Part shown: piece after piece, positions 12,010 to 24,126 of the stretch | Layout: each line of letters begins with the position of its first letter | How positions within the stretch are numbered: position 1 is the first letter of the stretch | Origin: Canna indica | Lineage: Eukaryota > Streptophyta > Magnoliopsida > Zingiberales > Cannaceae | Length of the DNA: 64,000 bases | Reading direction: 5' to 3' | Assembly (NCBI GenBank): GCA_034359265.1 | Contig: CP136894.1 | Coordinates: forward strand, 34,688,501 to 34,752,500 | Translations under genes and position numbers: made by a program | Notes under the pieces: model-generated | What the model saw: only the letters and a program-made list of their open reading frames with translations | Databases searched by the model: none | Told to the model about the DNA's origin: nothing

Positions 12010-12790
12010 AAGCATAAAAGTTAATCACAATGAGTTGTAATTTATTTTTATATTATATTAATATATTAATGTGTTTGGTTAATTTTAGCAATAAAAAAAA
12101 TTATATTTAAAAGATATTTGTATACACTTATAAATTTTCTTATACGTGAGATTTATTATTACTCATAATTATTTAAGTATGAATATTATTATTGAAAAGT
12201 ATAATTTAATTTAAATAATTTTGATAATAATTTTATAAATTAAATATATACATATATAATTGTGCAACACATGAGTATATATATTTGAATGTAATATTAT
12301 ATATAGTATTATAAAATTAATAAATTCATACTATATAAATTTATTTGATTATTCATGGTTATTGAAATAAAATTATATTTTTATATATTTTACTAATGCG
12401 TGGATTCTCGACTAGAATAATAATATTAGCACAATAATATTTAAACATAAAAAGTTAATTACAGTCAGTTTTAGATTATTTTTTACATTTAATGAATATA
12501 TTAATGTGTTTGGTGAATTTAAGAAATAAAAAATTTATATTTTAAAAGATATTTGTATATATATTTTTTTACTTTTACAATTATATAGATTATATTAAAC
12601 TAATATTTACTATTTTATCTACACTTATAAATTTTCATATATGTGAAATTTATTATTACTCTTAATTATTTTGGGTATGAATATTATTATTGAAAAATAT
12701 AATATAATTTAAAATATTTTTTATGATAATTTTATAATTTAATTATATATATACATGTATAATTGTGTGAGGCATGAGTATTTTTATTCA
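12010..12790 (+). repeat. ~440 bp diverged tandem duplication ending in Helitron-like termini
   Basis: The block at about 12010-12300 (AATATATTAATGTGTTTGG, then TTATTATTACTC and GAATATTATTATTGAAAA, then ATAATTGTGCAACACATGAG) recurs in the same order at about 12445-12785. A CTAG-type end (GATTCTCGACTAG, ending 12415) lies between the two copies. This suits one Helitron-like element inserted next to a relative. Confidence 0.5.
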
Positions 12791-13406
12791 AATAAAATAT
12801 ACAATATTATTATTGTTATTTTAATTATTGATATGTTAATAGTTAATATTTAAAATTACTAATTTAATATATTAAAAATTTATCTTTATGATCAATGTTT
12901 TAATATTTCAATATCAATTAAATAGTACTTTAATAATTAATATCAAAGGTTTATAAATAATATTGTAATGAAAATAGTAATTTTACAATACTATTTAATT
13001 TATTCTCATTAAAATAATCAATTGCAATGACTATATGCAAAAAATAAATTATTTATTTATACATTTTTTTTATTAAGAAAAATGACAATGTGTCTGTATT
13101 GTTGCTGCAATTAATACCTACGCGACTATCTATTTTTTATACTTAATTTTTAAATAATAAATTTATAATGATATGTTTGAATAAAATATCATTTATAATT
13201 TTATAAAATTATTAATGATTATTTTAGATTTAGTTAATTATTTATAATTATTTAAATAAAATTATATATATATATATATTTGTGCAAAGCGCAGTCTCCC
13301 AACTAATTTTTTTAATAACTAAAAAAAATTCTCTTGGAGCTCAACTCGTGAACGGCAAGTTTCTTCGTAAACGATCTCAAATAATAGTTTTAAGCTCAGG
13401 TTCAAC

Positions 13407-13958
13407 TAGGGGTGGCAATTTTATTCGCATCCGCTAACTAAAAACCGCATATGCACCGTATCCGATCCATATCCGCAAGTAAAAATGGATATGGATACGG
13501 ATACGGATTTAGAAAACTTATATCCGCGCGGATATGGTGCGAATACGGATATGGCTGTGGATCCGCACCGTATCCGCACTGTATCCGCACCGTATCCGCA
13601 CCGCTTATCCGCGTATCTGAATTACTATTTTGCCCATATAAATTATTAATATATATAAGAGTTCTATGGTAATTTCATGTCAAGATGAATTTTGAAGTAT
13701 ATTATATATTTATTTTGGATCAATGAATTGGTAATTTATTGATTTTTTTAATTAAATATATAATTTTAATATTTTTTTATTAAATACGGTGCGGATACGG
13801 ATGCGGTGCGGATATCCGTATTTGAAGCGGTGCGGATATGGATATCCATATTCACATCCGTAGCGGATACGGTGCGGATACGGATGGGCGAATATGGAGT
13901 GCGGTGCGGATACGGATAATCCAGTATCTGCACCGTATCCGCTCCGTTGCCGGCCCTA
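13407..13958. mobile_element. Non-autonomous hAT element (MITE), 552 bp
   Basis: Termini TAGGGGTGGCAAT and, in reverse complement, TAGGGCCGGCAAC. A perfect 8-base duplication GGTTCAAC lies at 13399-13406 and 13959-13966. Both subterminal regions consist of repeated ATCCGCACCGT / GCGGATACGGAT words and the middle is AT-rich. No coding capacity. It lies about 500 bases upstream of the ALMT start codon, so it could influence that promoter, but nothing in the sequence proves this. Confidence 0.95.
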
Positions 13959-14373
13959 GGTTCAACTAATAAATTGTTGTGTAGTTGGAGCCCTATCAAT
14001 CGCCACCAGTTATTTCATTAATAATCGTTTAGGCGATTTAGCATTACTGATACCAATGTGTTTTCTGCTGCCTGCAAACTCGATTAATAAAAAACAAATA
14101 CTTCCGCATTTACTAATTAACTGACTAAAAGAAATCTACTCTTAAGCCCCTTTACAGTTCATTCGCACTGCACGAAGACCACAAAAAATAATTTCAAACA
14201 TCAGTTTTCTGAAAACTACAATTTATGTCTCTTAATTAGTGTAGCTTTGAGTTGTTGTCTCATTAATATTAACTTGCATCTTAAACAGGATCCATGTGAG
14301 CCGAGCAAGTAAAATTTTCCACTTTGAAGTGACTCCTCCCTATACTCTCACGTGAGAGAACGAAACACTGAAG

Positions 14374-14382
14374 CCTTATAAA
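14374..14382 (+). promoter_or_regulatory. Probable TATA box of the ALMT gene
   Basis: TTATAAAGG lies about 85 bases upstream of the ATG at 14461, in a sensible place for a plant core promoter. The leader and any upstream elements between 13967 and 14460 show no other motif I would name. Confidence 0.55.
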
Positions 14383-14460
14383 GGAAAAGCCAACCCACAA
14401 TGAATCCTGAAAGTGTCAAAGTATCAGCTCTCGAGAATCGTTCCCTTTACTCCTGTGGAC

Positions 14461-16762
14461 ATGGCAATGGCTTCATGTATCAGTAAAGGGAAGGACTATA
14501 ACTACAAGATACTGATGGAGGAATTGGTGGGGAAGATGATAAGCCTTCCTGTTAAGCTGTGGCTTACCGCAATAGAAGTGGGAAGAGAAGACCCAAGAAG
14601 ACCCATCCATGCTCTCAAAGTGGGGGTGTCATTGACACTGGTATCCTTTTTGTACCTCTTGGAGCCATTATTTGTGACAGTTGGACAGGATGCAATGTGG
14701 GCAGTTATCACTGTCGTAGTTGTGCTTGAATTCACAGCAGGTAATTATTTTTTTCTTCTTTAGACTATAAAATTAATCAAAGAGTTTTCAGCGTGATTCT
14801 TATATATATGTGATTTGTTTTTATATATATCGTTGATATAATCTCAGGTGCAACTTTGTGCAAGGGACTAAATCGAGGATTTGGGACGCTATGCGCGGCA
14901 TCACTTGCATTTTTCATTGAAATTATGTCGCAGAATTCGGGCAGAGTTTTTCATGCGAGTTTCATTGGAATATCTGTATTTCTAGTAGGTATATATTCTA
15001 TGGTATTTAAGATTGTATTTCGTACAAATATATACTTTGTGGTGGTAGTGTGACTAGTTTAGTTTTTTCCTCCAGGATTTTTGGCAACATATGTGAGATT
15101 TGTCCCCTACATAAAGAAGAACTACGACTATGGAGTAGTGATTTTCCTGCTAACTTTCAATCTGATAACGGTATCAAGTTTTCGCGTACATAATGTTCTG
15201 CATTTGACTCGGGATCGGCTCTCTACAATTGCTATCGGCTGCGGTATTTGCCTCTTCATGAGCCTCTTCATTTTGCCAAATTGGTCCGGTGAAGACCTAC
15301 ATAATTCCACAGTTCAAAAGCTGGAACTCTTAGCAAGATCTATTGAAGGTATAGCTAAACTCTTACTCCATATTATAAAATATACTTACTCCAGCATATT
15401 AATTCAATCAATATGTTCTTCTCAGCTTGTGTGAACAAATATTTCCAAGATGAAGATAAGGAAGTCATAGCTAGGGAAGATAAATCATCAAAGGATCAGA
15501 TATATATGGGATATAGAGCAGTCCTGGATTCCAAATCAAGTGACGAGGCTCTTGTAAGTAAAACAGCTAAACAGCTATGCTATTATTTTCTTTCTGTAGA
15601 AGAGCTGGATCCATATAGCTATCTGATTGAACAAATTAAGCATCTTCTAAAGTTGTGTTGCTTATATGGATCAATTGTAAGAATAAATAATGAGCACGGG
15701 CTGATCTCAGGCACTCTTTGCAAGTTGGGAGCCAAGGCACTCAAGACACTGTTACAGCTTCCCATGGCAGCAGTATGTGAAGCTTGGGGCAGTCCTCAGG
15801 CGTTTCGGTTGTACCGCTGTGGCACTTCATGGATGCTTAGAGTCAGAAATTAAGGTATATGATTACTAAAATTTGAATGCCCTCGGGAGAGCAGGTTGTG
15901 TGTGCACCATCATATAAATATCAATTTTCAATAATAAAATTTCTCTTTAATTTTATCATCTTAGAACTCATTCCTAGTGTAAATCTATACCCTTAAATAA
16001 AAATGTAATCTAGCTTAATTTGTAAAAGTAAACTGACTGGGTCGAGAACCAATTCAACTTGAAGATCAATAGCAAGATTGGTTCACACATTCGTAAGCTA
16101 TTTAACTATGCATGTTATCTCTGTTGCAGACTCCTTTATCTGTTAGATCGTTATTCCGAGATCCTTGCAGCCGCGTTGCCAGTGAAGTGTGCAAGGTTCT
16201 TGATGAGCTCGCTCGTAGCATAAGAAGTCGCCGCCACTGCTCCCCCAACATGCTCTCAGATCACCTCCACGAGGCACTGCAAGACCTCAACTCTGCCATC
16301 AAATCACAACCACGCCTCTTCCTCGGCTCCAAGAATGCTCGTCGCACGGCCAACGCGCTCGTGGATTGGAGATCTGACAAGAACACATCTTCGACTGTCG
16401 CTCTCTCTTCAGCCAAATCCGATATCTCGTCACTGCTGGAAGGGCGGGGCAAGCGAGCACCGGATACACCGAAAGGGTTGTCGGAGAGGAAGTCATTGCG
16501 GCCAACCCTGAGCAAAATAGCCATAACGAGCCTTGAATTTTCTGAGGCTCTCCCATTTGCTGCATTTGCCTCATTGCTCGTGGAGATGGTTGCGAGGCTG
16601 GAGCTTGTCATTGAGGAGGTGGAAGAACTTAGCAGAGCTGCAAATTTTAAGTTCTCCCAGGAAGATGAAGCCGTGATCGAGATGGAATATTGCGAAGAAA
16701 AGAAGCCTAGTGCTACTGCAAAATTTTTCCAAAGCAATGTGGTATCTCAAACTGCAGAGTGA
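14461..16762 (+). CDS. ALMT family anion channel (aluminium-activated malate transporter), six exons
   Basis: Exons read as 14461-14740, 14848-14988, 15076-15348, 15426-15553, 15711-15854 and 16130-16762. All introns are GT-AG and all phases agree, giving 532 residues, normal for the family. ALMTs are plant plasma- or vacuolar-membrane channels for malate and other anions. Family marks: GREDPRRPIHALKVG near residue 40; hydrophobic segments at about 49-70, 78-93, 105-117, 128-146, 158-175 and 190-203; AMWAVITVVVVLEFTAG at the exon 1/2 border; YIKKNYDYGVVIFLLTFNL (about 152-170); LPNWSGEDL; and WEP (280-282) in the cytosolic C-terminal half. Exon 5 must be read in the frame giving WEPRHSRHC..PWQQYVKLGA. 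The ATG at 14461 is chosen because it is the first in frame; a second in-frame ATG lies two codons on. No break is visible. The subtype cannot be told by eye. Confidence 0.93.
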
Positions 16763-17542
16763 ATGGAGAATAGCTTCAGTATCTTGTCAAGTACTTTCTA
16801 TGTACTTTCTATGCTGTTCATGGAAGCTGACATACTAATGCAGATCAGTTGCAGAGATCATGGACTTAGTAGGTTTAATGACCAAATATCTGCAATGTTG
16901 CAATAAGTATTTCTGTTCAGAAGATAAGTATCTTATGTTAACATGTTTCTCTGTTTCGATTTCCTAATATAAATTCTCAATTATTATAAACGTGTGTAAT
17001 ATAAAAGTTCTTTTAATATTCGTTAAATATGTTGCATATATTGCAAGTTATGCTGAAATTATATTTCTTGAAGCTAAAAACAGCTAAAATTCTAGCAAAG
17101 ACGGAGTCACAGCGCAAAACCTGTCTCATGGAGACGGGCAACAAATACAGGCACTTGATTACCTACCCATGCTAGTACACGGCTCCCATTTTACCACCAA
17201 TGGCCACGAACTGAATGCTTGCTTCAGCTTTGTTAGCCCCTACTTTCCAGGGGTGGTCGAACCGTCCTAATAAATAAAGTGCTCGTCAGCCCAATGGGAC
17301 ACTTTACTATCTTCAAGACAAGATGGATGATTAAGTAAATCAACAAGAGACGAAAAACTTTCCTTTGAAATAAAAGTGATCACAGCACATACCCCAAGGC
17401 CCTTGTCGACTGGGAGGATCTCACCAACCTCTGACGCAACAGAAGGCCGAGAATCCTAGACTCAAGGGCACACAACACGGTCAGACTGGGTCGATGGTGG
17501 TGGAACCTTCTTGAAGACTATCAATTAGTTAAGGGTTATAGA
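16763..17542. other. Intergenic region after ALMT; nothing recognised
   Basis: It contains the ALMT 3' untranslated region, then a more GC-rich piece at about 17100-17530 with no coding frame, repeat terminus or RNA gene that I can identify. Confidence 0.5.
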
Positions 17543-17706
17543 TGTAAATAGATATTATTTAGGGCAATTTTAGCAATTTTTGGATTATAATTGTGGTGTG
17601 CTTTTGTGATTGGTTGAATAGTTGTATATATAAATTTTGTAATTATTCCCTATTGATAGATTCAGTGGATTTTAATTACATTCACTATCTTCCTGGTAAA
17701 CAAACA
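17543..17706 (+). repeat. 5' LTR of the short-LTR Copia element
   Basis: From TGTAAATAGATATTATTT to TAAACAAACA. It matches 26817-26989 closely through GTGGTGTGCTTTTGTGATTG and the ATTCCCTATTGATAG region. The primer-binding site follows directly at 17707-17718. Confidence 0.85.
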
Positions 17707-17827
17707 TAGTATCAGAGCATCACAAAATCCTCTAACATCTTGTTACTCTGATTTTCTTTTGATTTCAGATTTTGATTGTGTCAATCTCTGAATATTTTAT
17801 GTTTGCTTTTTTTTATTATTTTGAGAG

Positions 17828-18990
17828 ATGGAAAGAGAATCATTAACTAGAGTCAATGAGATTCGTGATGATTTCACGGCCAAAATCCAAAACTTTTGAA
17901 AGTGATGATATCTTGATGCTTCATAATTCAGATCATCCAGGGATGCAATTGGTTTCGGTTCCTTTAACGGGTGAGAATTTTCTTTCCCAGAGTACCTCAA
18001 TTAAGATTGCCTTAGGTGCTAAAGATAAGTTAGGGTTTATAGAAGATGATATGGAGATACCTAACTTGGGCACTATTGAATATTGAAAATGGAAGAAGGT
18101 AGATTACATGATAAAATCATGAATTCTTAATTCAATTTCTAAGGAATTGAAGGATTCCTTTATTTACTGTCCTACTACAAAGGCATTGTGGGATGAAATT
18201 GTTGAACAGTTTGGAGAGACAAATGGTTCGCAATTATATCAAATTCAGAGAGAAATAAGTTCGATTGAACAAGGTAATAACTCTTTGGCTATTTACTATA
18301 ATAGAATCAAGAGACATTGGGATGAATTAAACACTCTGGCTCTTATGCCTTATTGTCAATGTGGAGCATGTATTTGTAATTTGTCTAAAAGACTTGTTGA
18401 TATGGATACATCTATTAAGTTGATGCAATTTCTTATGGGACTAAATTGTTCTTTTGACACTGCAAGGAGTCAGATTTTGATGACTGATCCTTTGCCTACT
18501 GTTGCTAAGGCTTATTCTATGTTGTTGAGAGTGGAAAAACAGAGAAAGACTCGTGCTGACATTGAGGAATCCTTTGAAGGAAGTGCTATGTTGGTCAAAT
18601 CTTGGAATGGTGACAAAACTAGAAATAATAAAAGTGCAAATAGGAGGAAAGATTCTTTTAAGAAAGAGGACAGGTTGTGTGATTATTGCAAAGGTGTTGG
18701 CCACGTAAAGGAGACATGTTTCAAGTTGAACGATTATCCCGATTGGTACAAGGATCTCAAGAACAAGAAAGAGAGAGCATATGGTTCTGTTAAATCTCAA
18801 GCTAATCTAGTGGAAACACCACTTGATGTTACCAATACTATTGAGAATAAGCCTCAGGAGTGGATGATGGAATTCATTAGGCAAGAAATTTCAAAGTTGA
18901 CAAAGGGAAAGCAAGTTGCTAGAACCAGTGAGGATTATGTGAACTTTGCACAAGCTACTGATTTTGCAAGTATTTTTGTTGCACTTGCAC
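17828..18990 (+). pseudogene. Copia gag, broken
   Basis: Begins at an ATG at 17828, but that frame stops after 23 codons. The gag reading frame then starts near 17895 with HPGMQLVSVPLTGENF, typical of plant Copia gag (Retrotran_gag_3 type). It carries an in-frame TGA at 18084-18086 and another stop before 18147, then runs open to 19001. The CCHC zinc knuckle CDYCKGVGHVKETC is at about 18679-18720. Gag would package the element RNA; this copy cannot make a full protein. Confidence 0.85.
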
Positions 18991-20713
18991 AACATCAATA
19001 AAATGATACATGAATTATTGACACAGGAGCATCAAATCACATGTGTCAATACAAATCTTTTTCTTAAATTGTCACCTATTTCTTATCCTGCTACAGTACA
19101 ACTTCCGGATGGTACAATTACTAAAGTTGATAAATTTGGTGATATTTATATTCATGAGAATTTAATTCTTCATGAAGTCTTGTACTTACCTTCCTTCCAT
19201 TACAATTTGATTTCAGTAAATAAACTCACGAAGACTAACTCTTTTAGCTTCTTTTTCTATGCTTCTTATTGCCTTTTGCAGGACCTGAAGAGTAAGAGCA
19301 TCTTAGCAGTTGGGAAAGTAGTTGGGAATTTGTATTTGTTTGATAAAAATTCTTTTTCTGATGTTGTTGTTCAATTTAATAAGTGTTCTACGATTAACAC
19401 TATTAACATTGATGTATCTTGTATCTCTACAAACTCTATTTCTCATTGTAATATTTCCTACAAAAAGGTTGCTCCTATGAATGAAAGTGATTTTTCTATT
19501 TCTTTGTGGCATAATAGATTGGGTCATCCTTCTCACTCCACTTTCCAACATTTATCTTTTATTCCACAAAATTCTGATATTACATTACCTCATTGTGATA
19601 TATGTCCTCTTTCCAAACAAACTAGACTTCCCTTTTCTCTTAGCTCTATTCAGACCAAGAATATATTTAAGTTACTACATGATATGGGGACCTTATAGGC
19701 AACCCTCACTCAATGGAGCTCATTATTTTTTTACATTTGTAGATGATTTTAGCAGGTGTACTTGGACTTTTTTGATGTAGCACAAGAGTCAAACTACCTC
19801 TATTTTGCATCAATTCTTTAGAATGGTGCAAAATCAGTTTCATACAACCATTATATGTCTTAGAATAGATAATGGTTCAGAATTTCTTGGTAGGTCCTGC
19901 CTAGGGCTGAAAACTGAGTCGAACTGCTCGGGCTCGACTCGGAAATTGGCGAGCGGGACTCGGATTCGATGTTGGTTAGAGTCGAATCCGATCTCAGTTT
20001 AAGGTTCGACCCTTTACTCGATCCGAATATAATCAATGGTGAATTCGGCTCGATAACCAATCGAACTACTTGTCTTCTTCCCGAACCCTTCGCGAAGTGT
20101 TCGCTCGACATCGCGCGAGCTATTCGGGAAGAGCTCGACTGCTTCGATCGCCTGTCAGCCACTCAGCCATTACTCTCGAATTCTCGATGTCTCCAAGACT
20201 CCACTCCCATCTCCCGATGTATCATGTTGATTCCGCTTTCCGCCATTACTTCTGCCCTAATTCTAGAGAAGTTCAAGCGCCGATCGGCGATTTCCGAGTC
20301 AATCAAAAATCATTCTTCATCTTCGTGGAGTCCAAATCGCTAGCAGATGAAGAAGTTGAAGGGTATTCCTCGGTTCCAAGAAGATCTGCTCATGTAATCG
20401 TGTAAGATTCAACTTTCAAAATTCAAAACATTGAATTCAATTTATGTTTCGCATGAATAGAGCTTCTAAAACTCTATAAATAGTTGGCCATTTAGCCTCA
20501 GTTCTCGCAATCTCCACTTCTCCAGACTCCAGTAGACTCAGTAGTTGCAAGTCGCAAGTCGCAATCTCTCATTTAATCTAATTTCTTCACAGTTTGTGTA
20601 AGCACAATTGCACAAACAGTGAGCAGTGAGCAACATCCTCCTTTAGTCCTTCCATTTCTTCACTGTGTAGGCACAAACAGCGACCAGTGAACAATTTTTT
20701 CTCCATTTGCATC

Positions 20714-23609
20714 ATGTCTAACTCGGATAATGGTAAACAATGATACTGTAATTTTTTCCATTCTCCCTTATATTTTAGTTTTGTTATACTATAAATTTTA
20801 ACTCTTATATTGAATCTGTTATATTGTAACTGTTATATTGTAATTAATTTGTGCTAATGCTTTGAGATATCATCATCGTAATTTAGATGATTAGATCTGC
20901 AGAGTGCAGACCCTCGTAATTAAAGTGATTTCTTTTGTCTTGAAAGAAAAAATTACATATGATTCATTAATTAGGATTATGATACTTGCTTTATATTTAC
21001 ATACTTGCATTTATACAAACTGATACATACTTCATTTCAGCTTTATATTCAATTTAGTTTCTTCCAGTTACATACTTCATTTCAGCTTTATATTAATGTA
21101 AATTTTCAGTTTTCAGTCCCTTTCAGTGAAATGTAAATTTTAACTCTTATATTAAATCTGTTATATTGTAACTGTTATACTGTAATTAATTTATGCTAAT
21201 GCTTTGAGATATCATCATCGTAATTTAGATGATTAGATCTGCAGAGTGCAGACCCTCGTAATTAAAGTGATTTTTTTTGTCTTGAAAGAAAAAATTACAT
21301 ATGATTCATTAATTAGGATTATGATACTTGCTTTATATTTACATACTTGCATTTATACAAACGTACTGATACATACTTCATTTCAGCTTTATATTCAATT
21401 TAGTTTCTTCCAGTTACATACTTCATTTCAGCTTTATATTAATGTAAATTTTCAGTTTTCAGTCCCTTTCAGTGAAATGTAAATTTTAACTCTTATATTA
21501 AATCTATTATATTATAACTATTATACTGTGATTTTCTCCATCATCTCCATTCTCCCTTATATTTCTTCACATAATTTTTACTATTTTATTTGCTTTTGAG
21601 GTGCTGCGCTGCTTGAGAATAATCCAAACACGACTGTAGTCCTACAATCTGAAGCTAGTGAAAATTCCGTCATTGTTAATTCAAGCCAAGAGGCTCCAAA
21701 CACGACTTCAGGACCACAATCTGAAATTGGGAATGATGATACTACTACTCCGGAAAAGAAAAAAAGAAAAACATCTAAAGTTTGGAATGAATTCACTGTA
21801 GTCATAATGAAGGATGGTACCAAAAAAAACCAATGCAATTATTGTCGGGCTCGTTTAGCTTATCAAAACACTGGCTCAACAACACATCTAAACAGACACA
21901 TGCTCACTTGTGGAGTTCGCTTGGCTACCATTTCAGGAAAAACTCAGCAAGTATTGGCACTACCTACTATGGAACTTGATGGTAGAATAGGTAACTTGAC
22001 ATCATTTAGATATGACAAGGAAAAAGTTAGAGACATACTTGCAAAAATAATAATTGTCCATGAGTATCCTTTTAGGATGGTTGAGCATGCATTTTTTCAA
22101 CTACTCATGAAAACTTTGAATCCAAAATTTGAAAGCATGTCAAGAGTGACTGTTAGGTCCGACTGCATGAAGATATATGCTTTAGAGAAGAAAAAAATCA
22201 AAGCTTTGCTTGGTAGTGTTGATAGGATAAGTCTTACTTCTGACTTGTGGACTTCTAACCAAACTATTGGTTACATGTGCTTGACTGCCCATTTTTTAGA
22301 CAATGATTGGAACCTCCAGAAAAGAGTATTGAGTTTTATTAGCATGCCACCTCCTCATACTGGTCTCATGATTAGTGATAATATTTTTTCTTATCTAAAT
22401 GATTGGGGCATTGAAAATAAAATTTCAACAATTACTCTTGACAATGCTTCTTCAAATGATTCAGCAGTTAGACATTTAAAAGATAGTTTTACTTTGAAGA
22501 AAAGTCTATTTTTTGATGGAAAAATATTCCATGTGAGGTGTTGTGCTCACATCCTCAACATCATGGTTCAAGATGGATTGGTCGTAATTCATGAGATTAT
22601 TTCTAAAGTTCGTGAAAGTGTTAAATATATTAAGGGGTCACCTGCTAGACTTCACAAGTTTAACGAAATTGCGAGACAATTACAACTGTCCACCACCAAA
22701 AGACTTATATTAGATGTGTCTACTCGATGGAACTCAACTTATGCCATGCTTGAGTCAGCTTTACAGTTTAAAGATGTGTTTCCGAGATACCATGAAAGAG
22801 ATCCTAACTATAAGTCTGTGCCATCCTATGAGGATTGGGAAAAAACTGCTAAAATCATGGAATTCTTGGAGGTTTTTAACGAAGCAGCTAATGTTTTCTC
22901 TGGTTATGAATACCCGACTGCTAATCTTTTCTTACCTGAAGTTTGGAAAATCAAAGAACTGTTGGATTTAACTACAGTTGATGATTGTGATTACATGAAG
23001 GATATGACTTTCAAAATGAAAGACAAATTTGATAAGTACTAGGGTGAGTGCAACTTGTTAATGACAATTGCATCTATATTAGATCCTCGATACAAGATGC
23101 AATTAGTTATTTTCTATTTTTCGAAAATATATTTGACTGAGTTTGAAGCAAAAAGACAAATTGATGTTGTGAAAGATGCAATTTATGATCTTTACAACTA
23201 TTATGTTGAAATGCATAAGTCTCAACAACCTTCTCAGACCAACATGGACAGTGGCTCTTCAAATAAAATTTCATTCCTTGAAAAAAATAAAACAAAAAGC
23301 AGGAGTGAATTTGATATGTGGGCTCAAAGTGTAGAATGTGTCACACCTTCTAAATCTGATCTTGATGCGTATCTTGAGGAAGATAGATACATTTCTACTA
23401 ATGGAGAAAGTTTTGATTCTTTGCAATGGTGGAAAACAAACACTCTAAAGTTTAAGATTTTGTCAAAAATGGCAAAAGATGTACTCTCAATTCCTGTGAC
23501 CACAGTGGCTTCAGAGTCCACATTCAGTGCTGGGGGTCGAGTTTTGGATCAGTATAGAAGCTCTCTAAAGCCTGAAACTGTCCAAGCTTTGATATGCACC
23601 GGAGATTGA
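20714..23609 (+). pseudogene. hAT transposase, one intron, two Trp-to-stop changes
   Basis: Exon 1 20714-20732 (ATGTCTAACTCGGATAATG), GT-AG intron 20733-21600, exon 2 from 21601; joining the exons keeps the frame. Domains in order: acidic/lysine-rich leader with KKKRK; BED zinc finger (CNYCRARL..HLNRHMLTC, genomic about 21832-21912); RNase H-like catalytic core with SLTSDLWTS, TLDNAS and CCAHILNIMVQ; STRWNSTY; and the C-terminal dimerisation domain SESTFSAGGRVLDQYRSSL. An in-frame TAG at 23040-23042 (codon 487) stands where relatives have Trp (KYWGECN context). A TGA at 23607-23609 replaces the Trp expected after ICTGD near the C-terminus. Both are G-to-A changes in TGG. The frame is otherwise open over about 2 kb, so the gene died recently. 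Confidence 0.9.
20792..21530 (+). repeat. ~342 bp tandem duplication in the transposase intron
   Basis: Copy 1 starts near 20792, copy 2 near 21134 and a partial third near 21480. All begin TAAATTTTAACTCTTATATT and include GATTAGATCTGCAGAGTGC. Copies 1 and 2 differ by few changes and one GTAC insertion in copy 2. They lie wholly inside the predicted intron. Confidence 0.9.
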
Positions 23610-24126
23610 CTGAAACATGATTACAAAATTATCAACTCTACTTCTTCTGTGGTAAATTTAGACTATTTAGTTAATAATTTTTTATGTTGTTTCTATTTTA
23701 TGTACAAATTATTATGACTAATGTATGCTACGATATTGATAGGATGAAGAAGAAAACCTGGAGACTTAATTGCTGTTTTGGAGAGCTCTACTTCTTTTAA
23801 CTGTACTTCTAATAGTATGGTTTGCAGACTTTAGTTTTGCTACTGTTTAGTGTTTACTGTTTATTATGAGTTTATGACTATTATTTGGAGAACTGTTTAC
23901 TGTTTATTGTTTAGTGTTTACTTCTAATAGTATGGTTTGGAGACTTTAGTATAGTATGGTTTTCTTTTAATTATGATATAACTGTTGAAGAACTGTCATT
24001 AGGCAGCTGATGATTTCTTCATAGAGATGGACACGTTTAAGTATGCAAGTTTAAGTATGCAAGTTTAAGTATATCTGTTGAAGAAATGGTTTTCTTTTAG
24101 TATGCAAGTTTAAGTAATTTTTAGAC

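Larger units (their letters stand above)
7922..13398. other. AT-rich gene-free stretch with microsatellites and Helitron-like ends
   Basis: No coding frame is credible here. Visible pieces: a (TA)n run at about 8036-8054, an (ATT)n run at about 8831-8863, another (TA)n run at about 13262-13279, CTAG-type Helitron-like ends at 9476 and 12415, a CTAA-type one at about 13306, and the internal duplications listed separately. A CT-rich segment at about 9045-9130 and 9765-9915 has no recognised function. Confidence 0.6.

Noticed and set aside
15555..15710. An alternative ALMT model reading through the end of exon 4 into 15555-15853
   Set aside because: That frame loses the WEP-containing family sequence. 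Splicing from 15553 to 15711 restores it in phase.
19860..20405. Overlapping frames of about 100 codons on both strands
   Set aside because: They arise from the CG-rich subterminal array of the hAT element and have no protein character.
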